Origin: Streptomyces sp. NBC_01231
GTDB taxonomy: Bacteria; Actinomycetota; Actinomycetes; Streptomycetales; Streptomycetaceae
Reading direction: 5' to 3'
NCBI GenBank assembly: GCA_035999765.1
Contig: CP108521.1
Location: forward strand, 8,742,001 to 8,806,000
Length of the DNA stretch: 64,000 nucleotides
Shown here: positions 54,870 through 63,666 of the stretch, piece after piece
Numbering within the stretch: position 1 is the stretch's first letter
How the letters are laid out: each line of letters opens with the position of its first letter
Position numbers and translations under genes: made by a program
The notes under the pieces: generated by a model
What the model was told of the DNA's origin: nothing
The model's input: only the letters and a program-made list of their open reading frames with translations
The model's database searches: none

Positions 54870-55045
54870 GACGAGAACACCCGCCAGGCAGTACTGGACA
54901 ACAACTGCCTGTGTGCCCGCTGTCGGCCCAGATGGGGGCCAACAGGTAGTGTGCGCCTGCCACTTGCTCAAGCAGCACCTGGGCAGCCGTGCGGTCACCG
55001 ACGGGCGTGACATCACTCCCAGCAGCAGGCCGAGGGTGCCGGCCA
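54870..55045 (-). pseudogene. IS5-family transposase fragment
   Basis: Reads GLLLGVMSRPSVTARLPR and then, one frame over, LLEQVAGAHYLLAPIWADSG and QYCLAGVLVAAV. This is the C-terminal DDE region (the WADSGYTG Asp block) of IS5-type elements, without ends. It belongs to the same broad family as the transposase at 63667. Confidence 0.65.
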
Positions 55046-55129
55046 CGACATGCCCTTTACGGCACGGTGCCGTCCCTGTCCGTGAGATGTCCGGGCAAGC
55101 CCTCCCGCTCTGGGTGCCGGCGGCTGAAG

Positions 55130-55320
55130 AGCCCGCTGACCAGGGATGCCGTCGTCCAGCGGAACCTCAGGGTGCCCATGCCCGACGGGACGGTGCTGCC
55201 GGGGGGCGCCGCGCAAGGCGGCGACGGCCTGCCGACAGCCCTGATCCGCACACCGTACGGCCGTCGAGGTCCCCTGGTGGCGATGTCGGCTCCGCCCCTG
55301 GTCGAACGCGGCTTCCAACG
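55130..55320 (+). pseudogene. N-terminal fragment of a CocE/NonD-type hydrolase
   Basis: LTRDAVVQRNLRVPMPDGTV and GDGLPTALIRTPYGRRGPL match the start of X-Pro dipeptidyl-peptidase/CocE hydrolases (VPMPDGV...TPYGR). The Ser-hydrolase core is absent. Confidence 0.6.
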
Positions 55321-55766
55321 GCACCGGCCGCATCATGGCGCCGTGCGTGCGCCGTCAGTGGAGCTCGTGGCGTTCTTGTCCTCGGACACGGTCAGCTTTC
55401 CACCGGTGCGGTCTACGACCTCAGCGGCGGACGGGCGGCCTGTTGAGACCGCTCGTGCGGGTCCTCCGGGCCGCGCGACCAGATATGCAGTTGGCGTCGC
55501 ACAGATCCTCGCCCCGCAGCCCCTGGGCGGCACTGCTCATGTGCTGGCCGCCGCGGTGTCTTGGGTCGGTTCGACCCCATTCGTTGAGGGCCTGACTCGC
55601 GGCAGCATCTGTAAGCGTTCTGCCGAGCCGCTTCAGGCAGGCCACATGAGGGGATCGCCGACCGGGTAGGGGAGCCGTCTGCCAGAGGTCGTGGGCGGCG
55701 TAACGCCCTGCTGGTAGCGGGGCACGGCGGTGGGATGCCCCCCCGGCGGCGCATACCGCGGCTGCT
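55321..55766. other. Region without a recognised gene
   Basis: 446 bp of mixed frames between relics; nothing recognisable. It is the 3' flank of the SDR gene. Confidence 0.35.
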
Positions 55767-56537
55767 TCATCGGGAGGCCAGGCTCCGGAGGACTACGGAG
55801 GAGACCGAGGTGGGCAGGGCGCTCAGGGTACGGACCAGTGCGGTTGTCGCCCAGGGGAAGTACGCCTGTGCCGGTTCTCTCTCCAGTGCACGTATGACAT
55901 GGCGTGCCGCGCGCTCGGTGCTGACCTGGAAGGGTTTGGGCAGGCGGTCGGCGTTGACCCGGTCGGTCGCCACGAAGCCGGGGTGGATGCTGGTGAACCG
56001 GATCCCCTTGGGCGCCAGTTCGACGCGCGCGGCGTCGATGAGCGTGCGGGCGGCCGCCTTCGCGGCGGAGTAGGGGCCTTGGCGGGGGATGCCCATGAGC
56101 CCTGCCAGCGAGTTGGTGTGGGCGATCAGGCCGCCGTGCGTCTGGTTTCCCAGCTGTGTGATCAGCGGGATCAGGTAGTTGACGACGACGTCGTAGTTCA
56201 GCGCCCTGATCCGTGCCACGTCTGCCACGGTGACGTCGTCCATCGACATGTCCGGTCCCTGGCCGGCGTTGAGCAGGGCGATGTCGATCGAGCCGTACTC
56301 GGCGACGGCGGTCGCCACCACGTCGGCGGCCGCCTGCGGGTCCAGGGCGTCGGCGGGAATGTCCAGGCAGGTGCTCCCGGCCGCTCGTACGTTCTTCGCC
56401 AGGGCTGCCAGTTCGGGGGCTCGTCGTGCCGTGACGACCAGACGGTTGCCACCGTGGCCGAGCCGGCGCGCGACCTCCGCGCCGATCCCTGATGAGGCGC
56501 CGACGATCAGAACCGTCCTGCCCGTGATGCTTGCCAT
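55767..56537 (-). CDS. Short-chain dehydrogenase/reductase
   Basis: 256 residues, classical SDR: cofactor motif VGASSGIGAEVARRLG, NAGQG in LLNAGQGPDMSM, Asn in the ALNYDVVVNYLI helix, Ser in NSLAGLMG and catalytic Tyr/Lys in YSAAKAAAR. AAGGAA precedes the ATG. The substrate is unknown. A copy of its 3' end lies at 41198-41325. Confidence 0.9.
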   Translation of the reverse strand: MASITGRTVLIVGASSGIGAEVARRLGHGGNRLVVTARRAPELAALAKNVRAAGSTCLDIPADALDPQAAADVVATAVAEYGSIDIALLNAGQGPDMSMDDVTVADVARIRALNYDVVVNYLIPLITQLGNQTHGGLIAHTNSLAGLMGIPRQGPYSAAKAAARTLIDAARVELAPKGIRFTSIHPGFVATDRVNADRLPKPFQVSTERAARHVIRALEREPAQAYFPWATTALVRTLSALPTSVSSVVLRSLASR

Positions 56538-56673
56538 GGTGTTCCTTCACTTGCTGACGTGGTGGTTCCGCACGGAGGGGGCAGCCAGGCCGTCGTCGGC
56601 CCTGCCGGGAATTGCAGTCGGTTCGAGGGCGTCCCCTTTTTCGCGCCGGAGCGACTGTGAGGAACTGACCTTG

Positions 56674-57060
56674 GCATGCCCCTATGACGTCATCATGATC
56701 GGTCTCGGCGGTATGGGCAGCGCCGCCTACCATCGCAGGCGGGTTCGGGAAGGTCCTCGGGCTGGAGCGCTTCCATCCCGTCCACTCTCTCGGCGCCAGC
56801 CACGGCGGCTCGCGCATCTACCGCCAGAGTTGCGCCGTGGGCTCAGGCTACGGACCGTTGCTCCTGCGCTTCCGCTAGTTGTGGGACGCACTGGCCTCGG
56901 ACTCCGGCTGGACGTGTTCTCGACCACCGGAGGATTGGTCGTCAGTGCGCCTGACAGCCCCATGGTCGCAAGAAAGTGTGCGCAGCGCCCGCGATTGCGG
57001 ACTGGCTCACGAGATGCTCGACAGTGCCGAGATCCGTCGCCGATGGCGGATAGGACGACC
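56674..57060 (+). pseudogene. Broken sarcosine/N-methyltryptophan oxidase gene (5' part)
   Basis: [17 protein letters not shown] gives the FAD fold, then a frame change leads to [24 protein letters not shown], as in SolA/MSOX. A later shift leads to AHEMLDSAEIRRRW. An in-frame TAG after LLLRFR also interrupts it. The 3' two thirds are gone. It is a third, dead member of the family represented by 29642 and 30891, but more SolA-like. Confidence 0.75.
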
Positions 57061-57550
57061 GGGCGAGGTGCTGGAGGCGCTGCGCCGCCAGCGCGACGAG
57101 GTGCCCAGCCCGGGTTATGCGACCGCTGGCTGCGAACTGAGGGCAGGCATTGCTTGGGGCATCCGCCTGACTCGGCGAAGGGGCCGCTCTTGGTGCTGGT
57201 TCGGGTGTCGGGGCTGGGGTGCGGTGGGGGACGGTCGCGCCACAGGACCGGCTGGCCGCTGGGGAGCCGAGAGGGCTCAGCAGGGGTGCCGGTGTCGGCT
57301 CGTGGGTGCCCGGAGCCTGCTGGGACCAGCAGGAGTAGGGCAGCGGACGCCTCGTCCGGTGGTGGACCGCGGCGCCGGAGACCGTGACGCCCGCCAGGAG
57401 GGTGAACGTGCCGACACAGATCGCGAGTGGTCGCAGCCACCTGTGCGGGGGAGGCAGGTCCCTCTCGCGGTCTGCGCCGAGCTGGTACGTCCCACGTCGT
57501 GGAAGAGAGCTTCCTTCCGTATCGGTTTCCGCATCAAAGGCGGGCGGCAT
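56942..57550 (-). CDS. Possible membrane protein of unknown function
   Basis: 202 codons from ATG 57550. The first part is plausible: soluble start, one membrane helix about residues 42-60 (LAICVGTFTLLAGVTVSGAA) and a Pro-rich outer part. The last 40 codons are antisense to the oxidase pseudogene, so the native 3' end was probably lost. It could be a truncated gene. No family recognised. Confidence 0.35.
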   Translation of the reverse strand: MPPAFDAETDTEGSSLPRRGTYQLGADRERDLPPPHRWLRPLAICVGTFTLLAGVTVSGAAVHHRTRRPLPYSCWSQQAPGTHEPTPAPLLSPLGSPAASRSCGATVPHRTPAPTPEPAPRAAPSPSQADAPSNACPQFAASGRITRAGHLVALAAQRLQHLARSSYPPSATDLGTVEHLVSQSAIAGAAHTFLRPWGCQAH

Positions 57551-57592
57551 GGTCCACGATCCCTGTGTTGCTGAGGTGCAACGCGTTCGCGG

Positions 57593-57985
57593 TCACTGTT
57601 CGGCGGCCTCTCGTGCGATCTGCTCGAACTGGGCGCCCATGGCCTCGGCCAGCGCCTGGGCGGCGGAGAGCGGGCGCACCATCACCGTGAAGTCGTCGAT
57701 CCTGCCGTTCTCGTCGAAGTGGAGGAGATCGCAGCCCTGGAGCTTCTTGCCGGCGACGGTCGTGGTGAAGACGAAGGCATGGTCGCGGCCGTCGGGCCCC
57801 GCGATCTCACGGATGTACGTGAAGTCCTCGAAGACGCGGAACACACCACGCAGGAACGCGGCGGTGATCGCCTTGCCCGAGTACGGCTTGAAGGCGATCG
57901 GGCTGGTGAAGACGACGTCGTCGGCCAGCAGGCCGACCACGGCGTCCATGTCACCGCTCTCGACGGCCTTGCGGAACGGATGCAT
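57593..57985 (-). CDS. SnoaL-like/NTF2-fold protein
   Basis: 130 residues with the NTF2-like pattern (FRKAVESGDMDAVVGLLADD, VVFTSPIAFKPYSG, DLLHFDENGRIDDFTVMVRP). The ATG at 57985 is chosen because GAGAGG sits 6 bases before it. Proteins of this size are often cyclases, isomerases or stress proteins; the role is unknown. It diverges from a PadR gene and is probably its target. Confidence 0.85.
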   Translation of the reverse strand: MHPFRKAVESGDMDAVVGLLADDVVFTSPIAFKPYSGKAITAAFLRGVFRVFEDFTYIREIAGPDGRDHAFVFTTTVAGKKLQGCDLLHFDENGRIDDFTVMVRPLSAAQALAEAMGAQFEQIAREAAEQ

Positions 57986-58076
57986 AGGCACCTCTCATAC
58001 TCAACAATTTGAATAGGCTGCTTTGGGAGAGTAGGACGGGTTACCTCTCACTGTCCATAGATTTAGGTAAGGTCAT

Positions 58077-58094
58077 TAGTCAACTAGTTGACTA
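58077..58094. promoter_or_regulatory. Perfect 18-bp palindrome, PadR operator candidate
   Basis: TAGTCAACTAGTTGACTA is an exact inverted repeat located 26 bp before the PadR start, between the divergent SnoaL-like and PadR genes. It is strikingly AT-rich for this genome. Confidence 0.7.
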
Positions 58095-58119
58095 GTCTCA
58101 GTAGTGCTAGCGTGTGCCC

Positions 58120-58725
58120 ATGGCATTGCGGAACGCGGTGATGGCCGCGCTGCTCGAGGGCGAGGCGTCCGGCTACGACCTTGCAAAGGGATTCGACGCG
58201 ACGGTCGCCAACTTCTGGATGTCGACGCCCCAGCAGCTCTACCGGGAGCTGGAACGCATGGAGGCCGAAGGGCTGGTCACGGCCCGCCTCGTCGAGCAGG
58301 AGCGACGCCCCAACAAGCGACTGTTCTCCTTGACGGAGACCGGGCGTGAGGCCGTACACGCCTACACGACCGGGCCTTTGGGCAAGCCGGCGGTGATCCG
58401 GGACGAGTTGATGGTCAAGGTGCAGTGCCTGGACGCGGGCGACATCCACGCGGTCCGTAAGGCCATCACCGAGCGCATGGAGTGGGCGACCGTCAAGCTG
58501 GCCCGGTATGAGCGGCTCCGGCAGCGCCTGCTCGACGGGCGCTCCGAGGAGGCCTACTTTGCCGAGGCCGAACGTATCGGCCCCTACCTCACCCTGCTAC
58601 GCGGCATGTCGTTCGAGCGGGAGAATCTTCAGTGGGGGGGAATCGCGGTGCGCAGGCTGGACCAGCGTGCGGCCGCTCTCCAGGCGAACCCGGCCGGCCC
58701 GGCGACAGACGCGCGTGACGGCTAA
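58120..58725 (+). CDS. PadR-family transcriptional regulator
   Basis: 201 residues. Winged helix (ALRNAVMAALLEGEASGYDL, STPQQLYRELERMEAEGLV) and Vir_act_alpha_C-type C-terminal helices for dimerisation. ATG 58120 follows the palindrome. These repressors often respond to phenolic acids or antibiotics, and usually control a neighbouring gene, here the SnoaL-like one. Confidence 0.9.
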   Translation: MALRNAVMAALLEGEASGYDLAKGFDATVANFWMSTPQQLYRELERMEAEGLVTARLVEQERRPNKRLFSLTETGREAVHAYTTGPLGKPAVIRDELMVKVQCLDAGDIHAVRKAITERMEWATVKLARYERLRQRLLDGRSEEAYFAEAERIGPYLTLLRGMSFERENLQWGGIAVRRLDQRAAALQANPAGPATDARDG

Positions 58726-59044
58726 GGGTCCGGCAGGGCCGCAAGGGCCAGCCGAGTCCTGCGCTTGTTGAAAAAGGGCGGTGGAATCCCAACAGGACAG
58801 CCGCAGCGCGGGTGCCGCTTTCCTTGGTCGCCTTCACTCGGCGATCAGTCCCGATGAAGGCTCGTTGGGAGCGCCCGACGCGCTCCACGCTGACAACCCC
58901 GCCGTGCCCCTGAGCGCCCCACCGATGCACGGAATGCGCCTGCCCCGAGTGTGTGCCCGGTGCCCCCGTGCAGCACCCGATCCCGGTTTGCCGGACCGGG
59001 GTACGCGACGCTGGCATTGCTGGCCCTTCGTATGCTTCAATCCG
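58726..59044. other. Intergenic region before the GntR gene
   Basis: 319 bp without a supported gene; it contains part of the GntR promoter. The end of it (from about 59010) is repeated near 62640. Confidence 0.4.
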
Positions 59045-59065
59045 AATGTTCAGATGTCCAACATT
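59045..59065. promoter_or_regulatory. Inverted repeat upstream of the GntR gene
   Basis: AATGTT, 9 bases, AACATT, containing ATGTCCAACAT. It overlaps the ribosome-site side of the gntR leader and is conserved in the copy near 62676, so it is probably an autoregulatory operator. Confidence 0.6.
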
Positions 59066-59075
59066 TGGAGTTGTG

Positions 59076-59813
59076 ATGGAAGGATTGCGGCAGCCACGCC
59101 GGGCGTCGACTCTGGCCGCACAGGTTGCGGACCAGCTGCGGGAGCAACTGGCTTCCGGGCGGTGGCCGGTGGACACCCGTATCCCGGGTGAGCAGGAACT
59201 GGCCGAGATGCTCCAGGTGAGCCGGAACACCATTCGCGAAGCATTGCGGGCGCTGGTGCACCTCGGTCTGCTGGAGGCCCGGGTCGGCGATGGCACCTAC
59301 GTCCGGGTGACCAGCGAGTTGGAGGCGGTCCTGCTGCGGCGCACGGCCACCACGCCTCCGGCGGACGTATTGGAACTGCGGGCGGTGCTGGAGGAGCATG
59401 CCGCCGGCTTGGCCGCCGAACGGCGGTCGGAAGCGGATACCGCCCGGCTGCGGGAATTGCTGGCGGCGGCCCGCGAGAGCAACCACTCGGGGGAGATGGC
59501 GCAGATAGCGGCCGCCGATGGAGCTTTTCACCTGGCCGTCGTGCAGGCCAGCGGCAATGAGTTGCTCGCGGAGGTCTACGAACATCTAGGCGGTGCTCTG
59601 ACTGCCGTGCTGACCGCGCTCCCGTGGGACGGCGACGTCGCCGCCGAACATGACCACTGGCATGGTGCACTGGTCGACGCGATCGGTGCCGGCGACGCGG
59701 TCGCTGCCCGCTACGCGGCTTCCATGCTGGTGAGAGTCACAGGCCGGCTGAGCGCGGAGGCCGCCGCTGAAAAGGGCGGTGCGGTGGGAAGCGGTCGTCA
59801 TGCGGGTGCATGA
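59076..59813 (+). CDS. GntR-family regulator (FadR subfamily)
   Basis: 245 residues: N-terminal winged HTH (IPGEQELAEMLQVSRNTIRE, ALRALVHLGLLEARVGDGTY) and FCD effector domain (DVLELRAVLEEHAAGLAAER, DGAFHLAVVQASGNELLAEV, HWHGALVDAIGAGDA) with the His residues that bind metal in FCD proteins. ATG at 59076 follows GGAG. It overlaps the next gene and probably represses this three-gene operon. Confidence 0.9.
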   Translation: MEGLRQPRRASTLAAQVADQLREQLASGRWPVDTRIPGEQELAEMLQVSRNTIREALRALVHLGLLEARVGDGTYVRVTSELEAVLLRRTATTPPADVLELRAVLEEHAAGLAAERRSEADTARLRELLAAARESNHSGEMAQIAAADGAFHLAVVQASGNELLAEVYEHLGGALTAVLTALPWDGDVAAEHDHWHGALVDAIGAGDAVAARYAASMLVRVTGRLSAEAAAEKGGAVGSGRHAGA

Positions 59814-61056
59814 CCCGCGCGACGTGTCGGGTAGGACGGGCAGCGCTGTGTCGAGGGGCGCCCTGCCAGGTGTGTGGCTGCTGGTGGGCGTTGTGCTTGT
59901 CGCGGCGAACCTGCGTGCCGCACTGACCGGGGTGGGTCCACTGCTTCCCGGCATCGAGACGTCGACCGGTCTGTCCGGCACCTGGACCGGACTTCTCAGC
60001 ACCCTGCCGCTGCTCACCTTCGCCGCCACCTCACCGCTGGTCGGACGGACCGCCCACCGGCACGGTGCGCCTCGCGCCCTGGTCGTCTCGCTGGCCGTGC
60101 TGGCGGCCGGGCTGCTCATGCGCTCCCTGCCAGGGGTGTTCTTCCTGTTTGCGGGCACGGTCGTTGTCGCGGCAGCGATCGCCTACGGCAACGTGCTGTT
60201 GCCCTCCGTCATCAAAAGCACCGTGCCGGAAGACCGGATCGGGCAGGTGACCGGCCTCTATGTCACCGCGATGGGCATGCTTGCCGCCCTCTCTTCCGGA
60301 ATCTCGGTCCCGCTGGCAAATCACCTGCCCGGGGGATGGCGTACCGCGCTGGCGTGCTGGGCCGTACTCGCCGTGCTGGCCTTCGTGGTCTGGATCCCGC
60401 TGTATCAGCGCACCGGTCCCGAGGCGGCAACGTCTGCCCCGCGAGCGCGCACCCCTTGGCGTTCCCCCTTGGCCTGGCAGGTCACCCTGTTCATGGGGCT
60501 GCAGTCCCTCGGCTTCTACACCACGATCGCCTGGCTGCCCAGCATTGTGCACGATCACGGAGTGGGAGAGACGGCAGCAGGGTGGCAGCTGTTCCTCTTC
60601 CAGATCGTCGGTCTCGTCTCCAGCAGTGCACTCCCCGTCCTTGCCCGCAGATGGACGGACCAACGGTTTCTGGCGGCGGCTGCCTCGTTGATCGTCGCGG
60701 CGGGCTTCGCGCTGCTGGCCGTGGCCCCGCAGCTGGCCGTCGTGTCCTGTGTGCTCACGGGCCTGGGTGGCGGAGCGTGCCTGGTCCTCGCCCTGACTTT
60801 CCAGGGCCAGCGGGCGGCGGACGCCTCGCAGGCAGCGGCACTGGCCTCGATGGCCCAGTCCGTCGGCTACCTGGTGGCCGCCGTCGGACCACTCCTCCTC
60901 GGCGCACTGCACGACCTCACCGGCGGATGGACGCTCCCCCTTCTGCTCCTGGTCGCGCTCACGCTCGCCCAGGCCGCCGTCGGAGCAGGCGCCGGCCGCG
61001 ACCTGCGCCTCAACACAGCTTCCCAAGTTCCCACACCCGCACCGATCGGAGAATGA
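59800..61056 (+). CDS. MFS transporter, CynX/NimT type
   Basis: 418 residues with about twelve membrane helices; NLRAALTGVGPLLPGIETST in helix 1 and the TAMGMLAALSSGISVPLANHLPGGWR region are typical of the CynX group that carries cyanate-like or small nitro/aromatic compounds. ATG 59800 lies within the gntR end (14-bp overlap). The next gene overlaps by 4 bp. Confidence 0.82.
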   Translation: MRVHDPRDVSGRTGSAVSRGALPGVWLLVGVVLVAANLRAALTGVGPLLPGIETSTGLSGTWTGLLSTLPLLTFAATSPLVGRTAHRHGAPRALVVSLAVLAAGLLMRSLPGVFFLFAGTVVVAAAIAYGNVLLPSVIKSTVPEDRIGQVTGLYVTAMGMLAALSSGISVPLANHLPGGWRTALACWAVLAVLAFVVWIPLYQRTGPEAATSAPRARTPWRSPLAWQVTLFMGLQSLGFYTTIAWLPSIVHDHGVGETAAGWQLFLFQIVGLVSSSALPVLARRWTDQRFLAAAASLIVAAGFALLAVAPQLAVVSCVLTGLGGGACLVLALTFQGQRAADASQAAALASMAQSVGYLVAAVGPLLLGALHDLTGGWTLPLLLLVALTLAQAAVGAGAGRDLRLNTASQVPTPAPIGE

Positions 61057-62189
61057 CTGTCATGACCATGACTGCACCCTTCAGTTACCTGGACACGCCG
61101 ACGGCGGCCCCTCTGTCGATCACCGAACTGATGCCCGGCGCCTACAACCTCCTGGAATACGCTGCCGTCACATCGGGAGAGCAGGTGCTGGTCCTGGCCG
61201 AGCACGGCACCGATCCGGTGGTCATCCAGGCCATCGCAGCGGCGGCCGCCTACCGCAACGCCGAGGTGCACGTGCTGTCCGTACCGCCCTTCAGCGCCGG
61301 CGGATGGGATCGCTCGACGTCCTCACCGGTGCCCTCCTCCGCCCATGCCGCCGCCGACGTGGTGATCTCACTGACCTGGTGGGGGGAGGTGCACACCGCC
61401 CGACTGTTCTTCAACGAGATCGCCAAACAGCAGGCCCGGTTCGTCTCTCTGCACCAGACGGCCACAGCTTCGGCCCTGGCCACCGGGGCGCGGTTCCCGC
61501 TCGAGCTGTACTTCGCACTGGAGACCAAGGCATACGCCCAGATCTCCGCGGCGCAGGAGATCAGGGTCACCACCGCACTGGGCACCGACGTGACCTTCCG
61601 CGAATTCACCACGGGGACGCCGGTGAGCGGCCACTCCAGCGCGCCCCTCACCAACGGCATGTGGCGGCCCTTCCCGTACGGAGGCGCCAACTTCTCCCCC
61701 GACCAGACCGACGGCGTGGTCGTCATCGAGGAATCCACCGTCACCGGCGTCCCCGCCGAACAGACCACACTGGAGCTGGAAAACAACCGCGTCACCGCCA
61801 TCCACGGCAGCACGGCGGCCGCCGAACTGCGGCGCTACGCACCGGACGGCTACTACATGCGCCACGCGCTCATCGGACTCAACCCCAAGGTCCGCGTGGC
61901 AGGTGGTACCCAGTTCGAACGTGAGAAGCACGCCGGCGCCTTCTACTTCGGCATCGACGGCCTGACCCCGCAGGGCGAAGTCGACCGCGCGAACCCCGGC
62001 CACGCCCACTGCGACTGCCAGTTCGACCAGCCCACCATCACCCTCGACGGTCGGCCCTTCGTCGACAACGGCTACCTCCTGCTCCTCGACGACCCCGAAA
62101 TCCGCGAGCTGGCTGGGAAGTTCGGCCCCGCCGACATCCTTCTCGATCCCAACCCGCGCCTCGTCCTGCCGCCCCGCTACAGCCGCTGA
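61053..62189 (+). CDS. M29 aminopeptidase/NicX-fold metalloenzyme
   Basis: 378 residues. Pattern as recalled for the M29-like family that includes 2,5-dihydroxypyridine 5,6-dioxygenase: GEQVLVLAEHGTDPVVIQAI near the start, ADVVISLTWWGEVHTA, EIRVTTALGTDVTF, and GLNPKVRVAGG with an acidic, His-containing C-terminal metal region (EREKHAGAFYFGIDG). ATG 61053 overlaps the MFS stop (ATGA) and follows GGAG. The reaction could be ring opening of a heteroaromatic compound or a peptidase-like hydrolysis; the transporter partner favours a small molecule. Confidence 0.55.
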   Translation: MTVMTMTAPFSYLDTPTAAPLSITELMPGAYNLLEYAAVTSGEQVLVLAEHGTDPVVIQAIAAAAAYRNAEVHVLSVPPFSAGGWDRSTSSPVPSSAHAAADVVISLTWWGEVHTARLFFNEIAKQQARFVSLHQTATASALATGARFPLELYFALETKAYAQISAAQEIRVTTALGTDVTFREFTTGTPVSGHSSAPLTNGMWRPFPYGGANFSPDQTDGVVVIEESTVTGVPAEQTTLELENNRVTAIHGSTAAAELRRYAPDGYYMRHALIGLNPKVRVAGGTQFEREKHAGAFYFGIDGLTPQGEVDRANPGHAHCDCQFDQPTITLDGRPFVDNGYLLLLDDPEIRELAGKFGPADILLDPNPRLVLPPRYSR

Positions 62190-62326
62190 CCACAACGGGG
62201 GTGACCCCGGCCAACTCGCTTGCAGACCGTTTGCCAGGCGGCAAGTCGCTCGGATGTGTTGTGGCGACCCTGTGGCCTGCGGTCCTCTGCGGTCATGCCC
62301 CGTGGCGAGGGTCGTCAGCTCCCTGA

Positions 62327-62550
62327 TCACAGCGTGGCGCGCAGGTGGCTGACCGTGACGAAGTGGTAGCCCTCGGCGGTGAGGGTGCGGAGGATCTGCG
62401 GGACGGCGGCGACGGACGTCGGGTGGATGTCGTGCATCAGGACGACGCTGTTGCGCCGGGCCTTGGCGATGACCTTCTGAGCGACCTTGGCGCTGTCCTG
62501 GTACTTACCCCTGATCGCGTCATGCGGATGCCCCCACTGGAGCTCTCCCG
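62327..62550 (-). pseudogene. C-terminal fragment of a polysaccharide deacetylase
   Basis: DSAKVAQKVIAKARRNSVVL, MHDIHPTSVAAVPQILRTL and GYHFVTVSHL are the end of a NodB-type deacetylase. The catalytic Asp and His-zinc motif at the front are absent, and upstream sequence is unrelated. Confidence 0.8.
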
Positions 62551-62639
62551 TTCCCCCTGTCATGTCGTGACCGACCGCCTCAGTCGGCTCCGTACGTGTG
62601 GCCGCATAGCGACGGCCAGGGTGAGGTGCATCACAGAGA

Positions 62640-62757
62640 GCTGGCATGACCGACCGTTCGCATGCTTCAATCTAGATGTTCAAATGTCCAACATTTGGAG
62701 GTGTGATGGAGGGGATGCGGCAGCCGCGTCGGGCGCCGACTCTGGCCGCGAGGTTGT
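62640..62757 (+). pseudogene. Duplicated promoter and first codons of the GntR gene
   Basis: The stretch copies 59015-59118 almost base for base: the TTCAATC leader, the ATGTCCAACAT site, GGAG, the ATG (62706) and codons for MEG, RQPRR and TLAAR. After about 15 codons the similarity ends and the frame runs into unrelated sequence. It cannot make a working regulator but may keep an operator. Confidence 0.75.
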
Positions 62758-63076
62758 TGCCGACCGGTGCGTTCGCGACCGACGAAGACCAACATTCCAG
62801 CCCCCTCCGATTCACCCGAGCTGCCTCTCCTGCGGTTCGGGCAGCGGCCACAAAGCACAGATCTCGACCGTCGGCATGCGGAACGCCGCGTCACCCGGTG
62901 GGTACGCCGATCACGACGTACCGAGCCCCCTTGCCCCTGCCACCGCCGAGCCCGGCTCACGTCAGCGATGGGCCGCTTCAGGACGGCTCGACGGTTTCGC
63001 GGTCACACCGCGACCACTGGCGCGGTCCCTTTGGGGACTGGCTCGGAACACACTGAACTCACTCCGGAAGGATGCC
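62758..63076. other. Region without a recognised gene
   Basis: 319 bp; no recognised gene or repeat. Confidence 0.35.
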
Positions 63077-63244
63077 ATGCGCAACACCACTCATCGCGTG
63101 AAGCTCGCGCTAGCTGCAGGGCTAGCGACCGCGGCTCTCAGCGTCGGCCTCGTCCTCATTGCCGGATCCGGCACAACCGCTGGGGCGGCCCCGGTGCCCC
63201 CACCGCTGCCGACCGGCTCGGTGGTACCCGCACCGCCCCGGTGA
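63077..63244 (+). CDS. Small secreted peptide, possibly a truncated exported protein
   Basis: 55 residues: basic start MRNTTHRVK, hydrophobic core (LALAAGLATAALSVGLVLIA), a likely cut after AGA, and a short Pro-rich end. GGAAGGA precedes the ATG. It is an intact signal peptide with little mature protein, so it may be the head of a lost secreted enzyme. Confidence 0.5.
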   Translation: MRNTTHRVKLALAAGLATAALSVGLVLIAGSGTTAGAAPVPPPLPTGSVVPAPPR

Positions 63245-63374
63245 ACGCCGGAGGTCCTGCACATCTCCTCGGAACGCGCCGGCCTAGGAGCAGGCGCGAG
63301 GGGAAGCCGAAGTGCCAGCCGGGCCCGGCACTTCGGCTGGGAATCGTTCCGGCACTCGGTTCGGCCTGTGATTG

Positions 63375-63505
63375 ATCGAGGGTCCACCGCTGGTTGGATA
63401 CGCCGTTGCAGGTCCACAGGACTGCTTGCGTGCCGTTGGCGGTTCCGATGTCGTATGCGTCCAGGCAAAGCCCCCAACCGGGCGCTGTGATGGTGCCATT
63501 CGCGT
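63375..63505 (-). pseudogene. CBM13 (ricin-type) fragment
   Basis: On the minus strand it reads APGWGLCLDAYDIGTANGT, then VLWTCNGVSNQRWTLD, one beta-trefoil repeat. No start, stop or catalytic part accompanies it. Confidence 0.65.
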
Positions 63506-63536
63506 CTTCTTCTCAGCGGTAGCCTTCGATCGTCAT

Positions 63537-63566
63537 GAGTCCCCGTCAGCTTGCTGACGGGGACTC
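63537..63566. terminator. Strong hairpin
   Basis: GAGTCCCCGTCAG and CTGACGGGGACTC pair perfectly over 13 bp with a CTTG loop. A T-run follows about 18 bases later. It may insulate the transposase gene to its right. Confidence 0.75.
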
Positions 63567-63666
63567 TGTGTGGTGGAGATCTTTTTTGGGGCCTTGAACC
63601 CAGGGCCGGGTAGTCAGCGTGATGCCCAGCTCGTCGCCGCCGGCTGCACCCGGTACTCCAGAAGAC

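Noticed and set aside
63537..63566. tRNA or riboswitch at the strong hairpin
   Set aside because: A single perfect stem-loop with no cloverleaf or conserved aptamer; best explained as a terminator.
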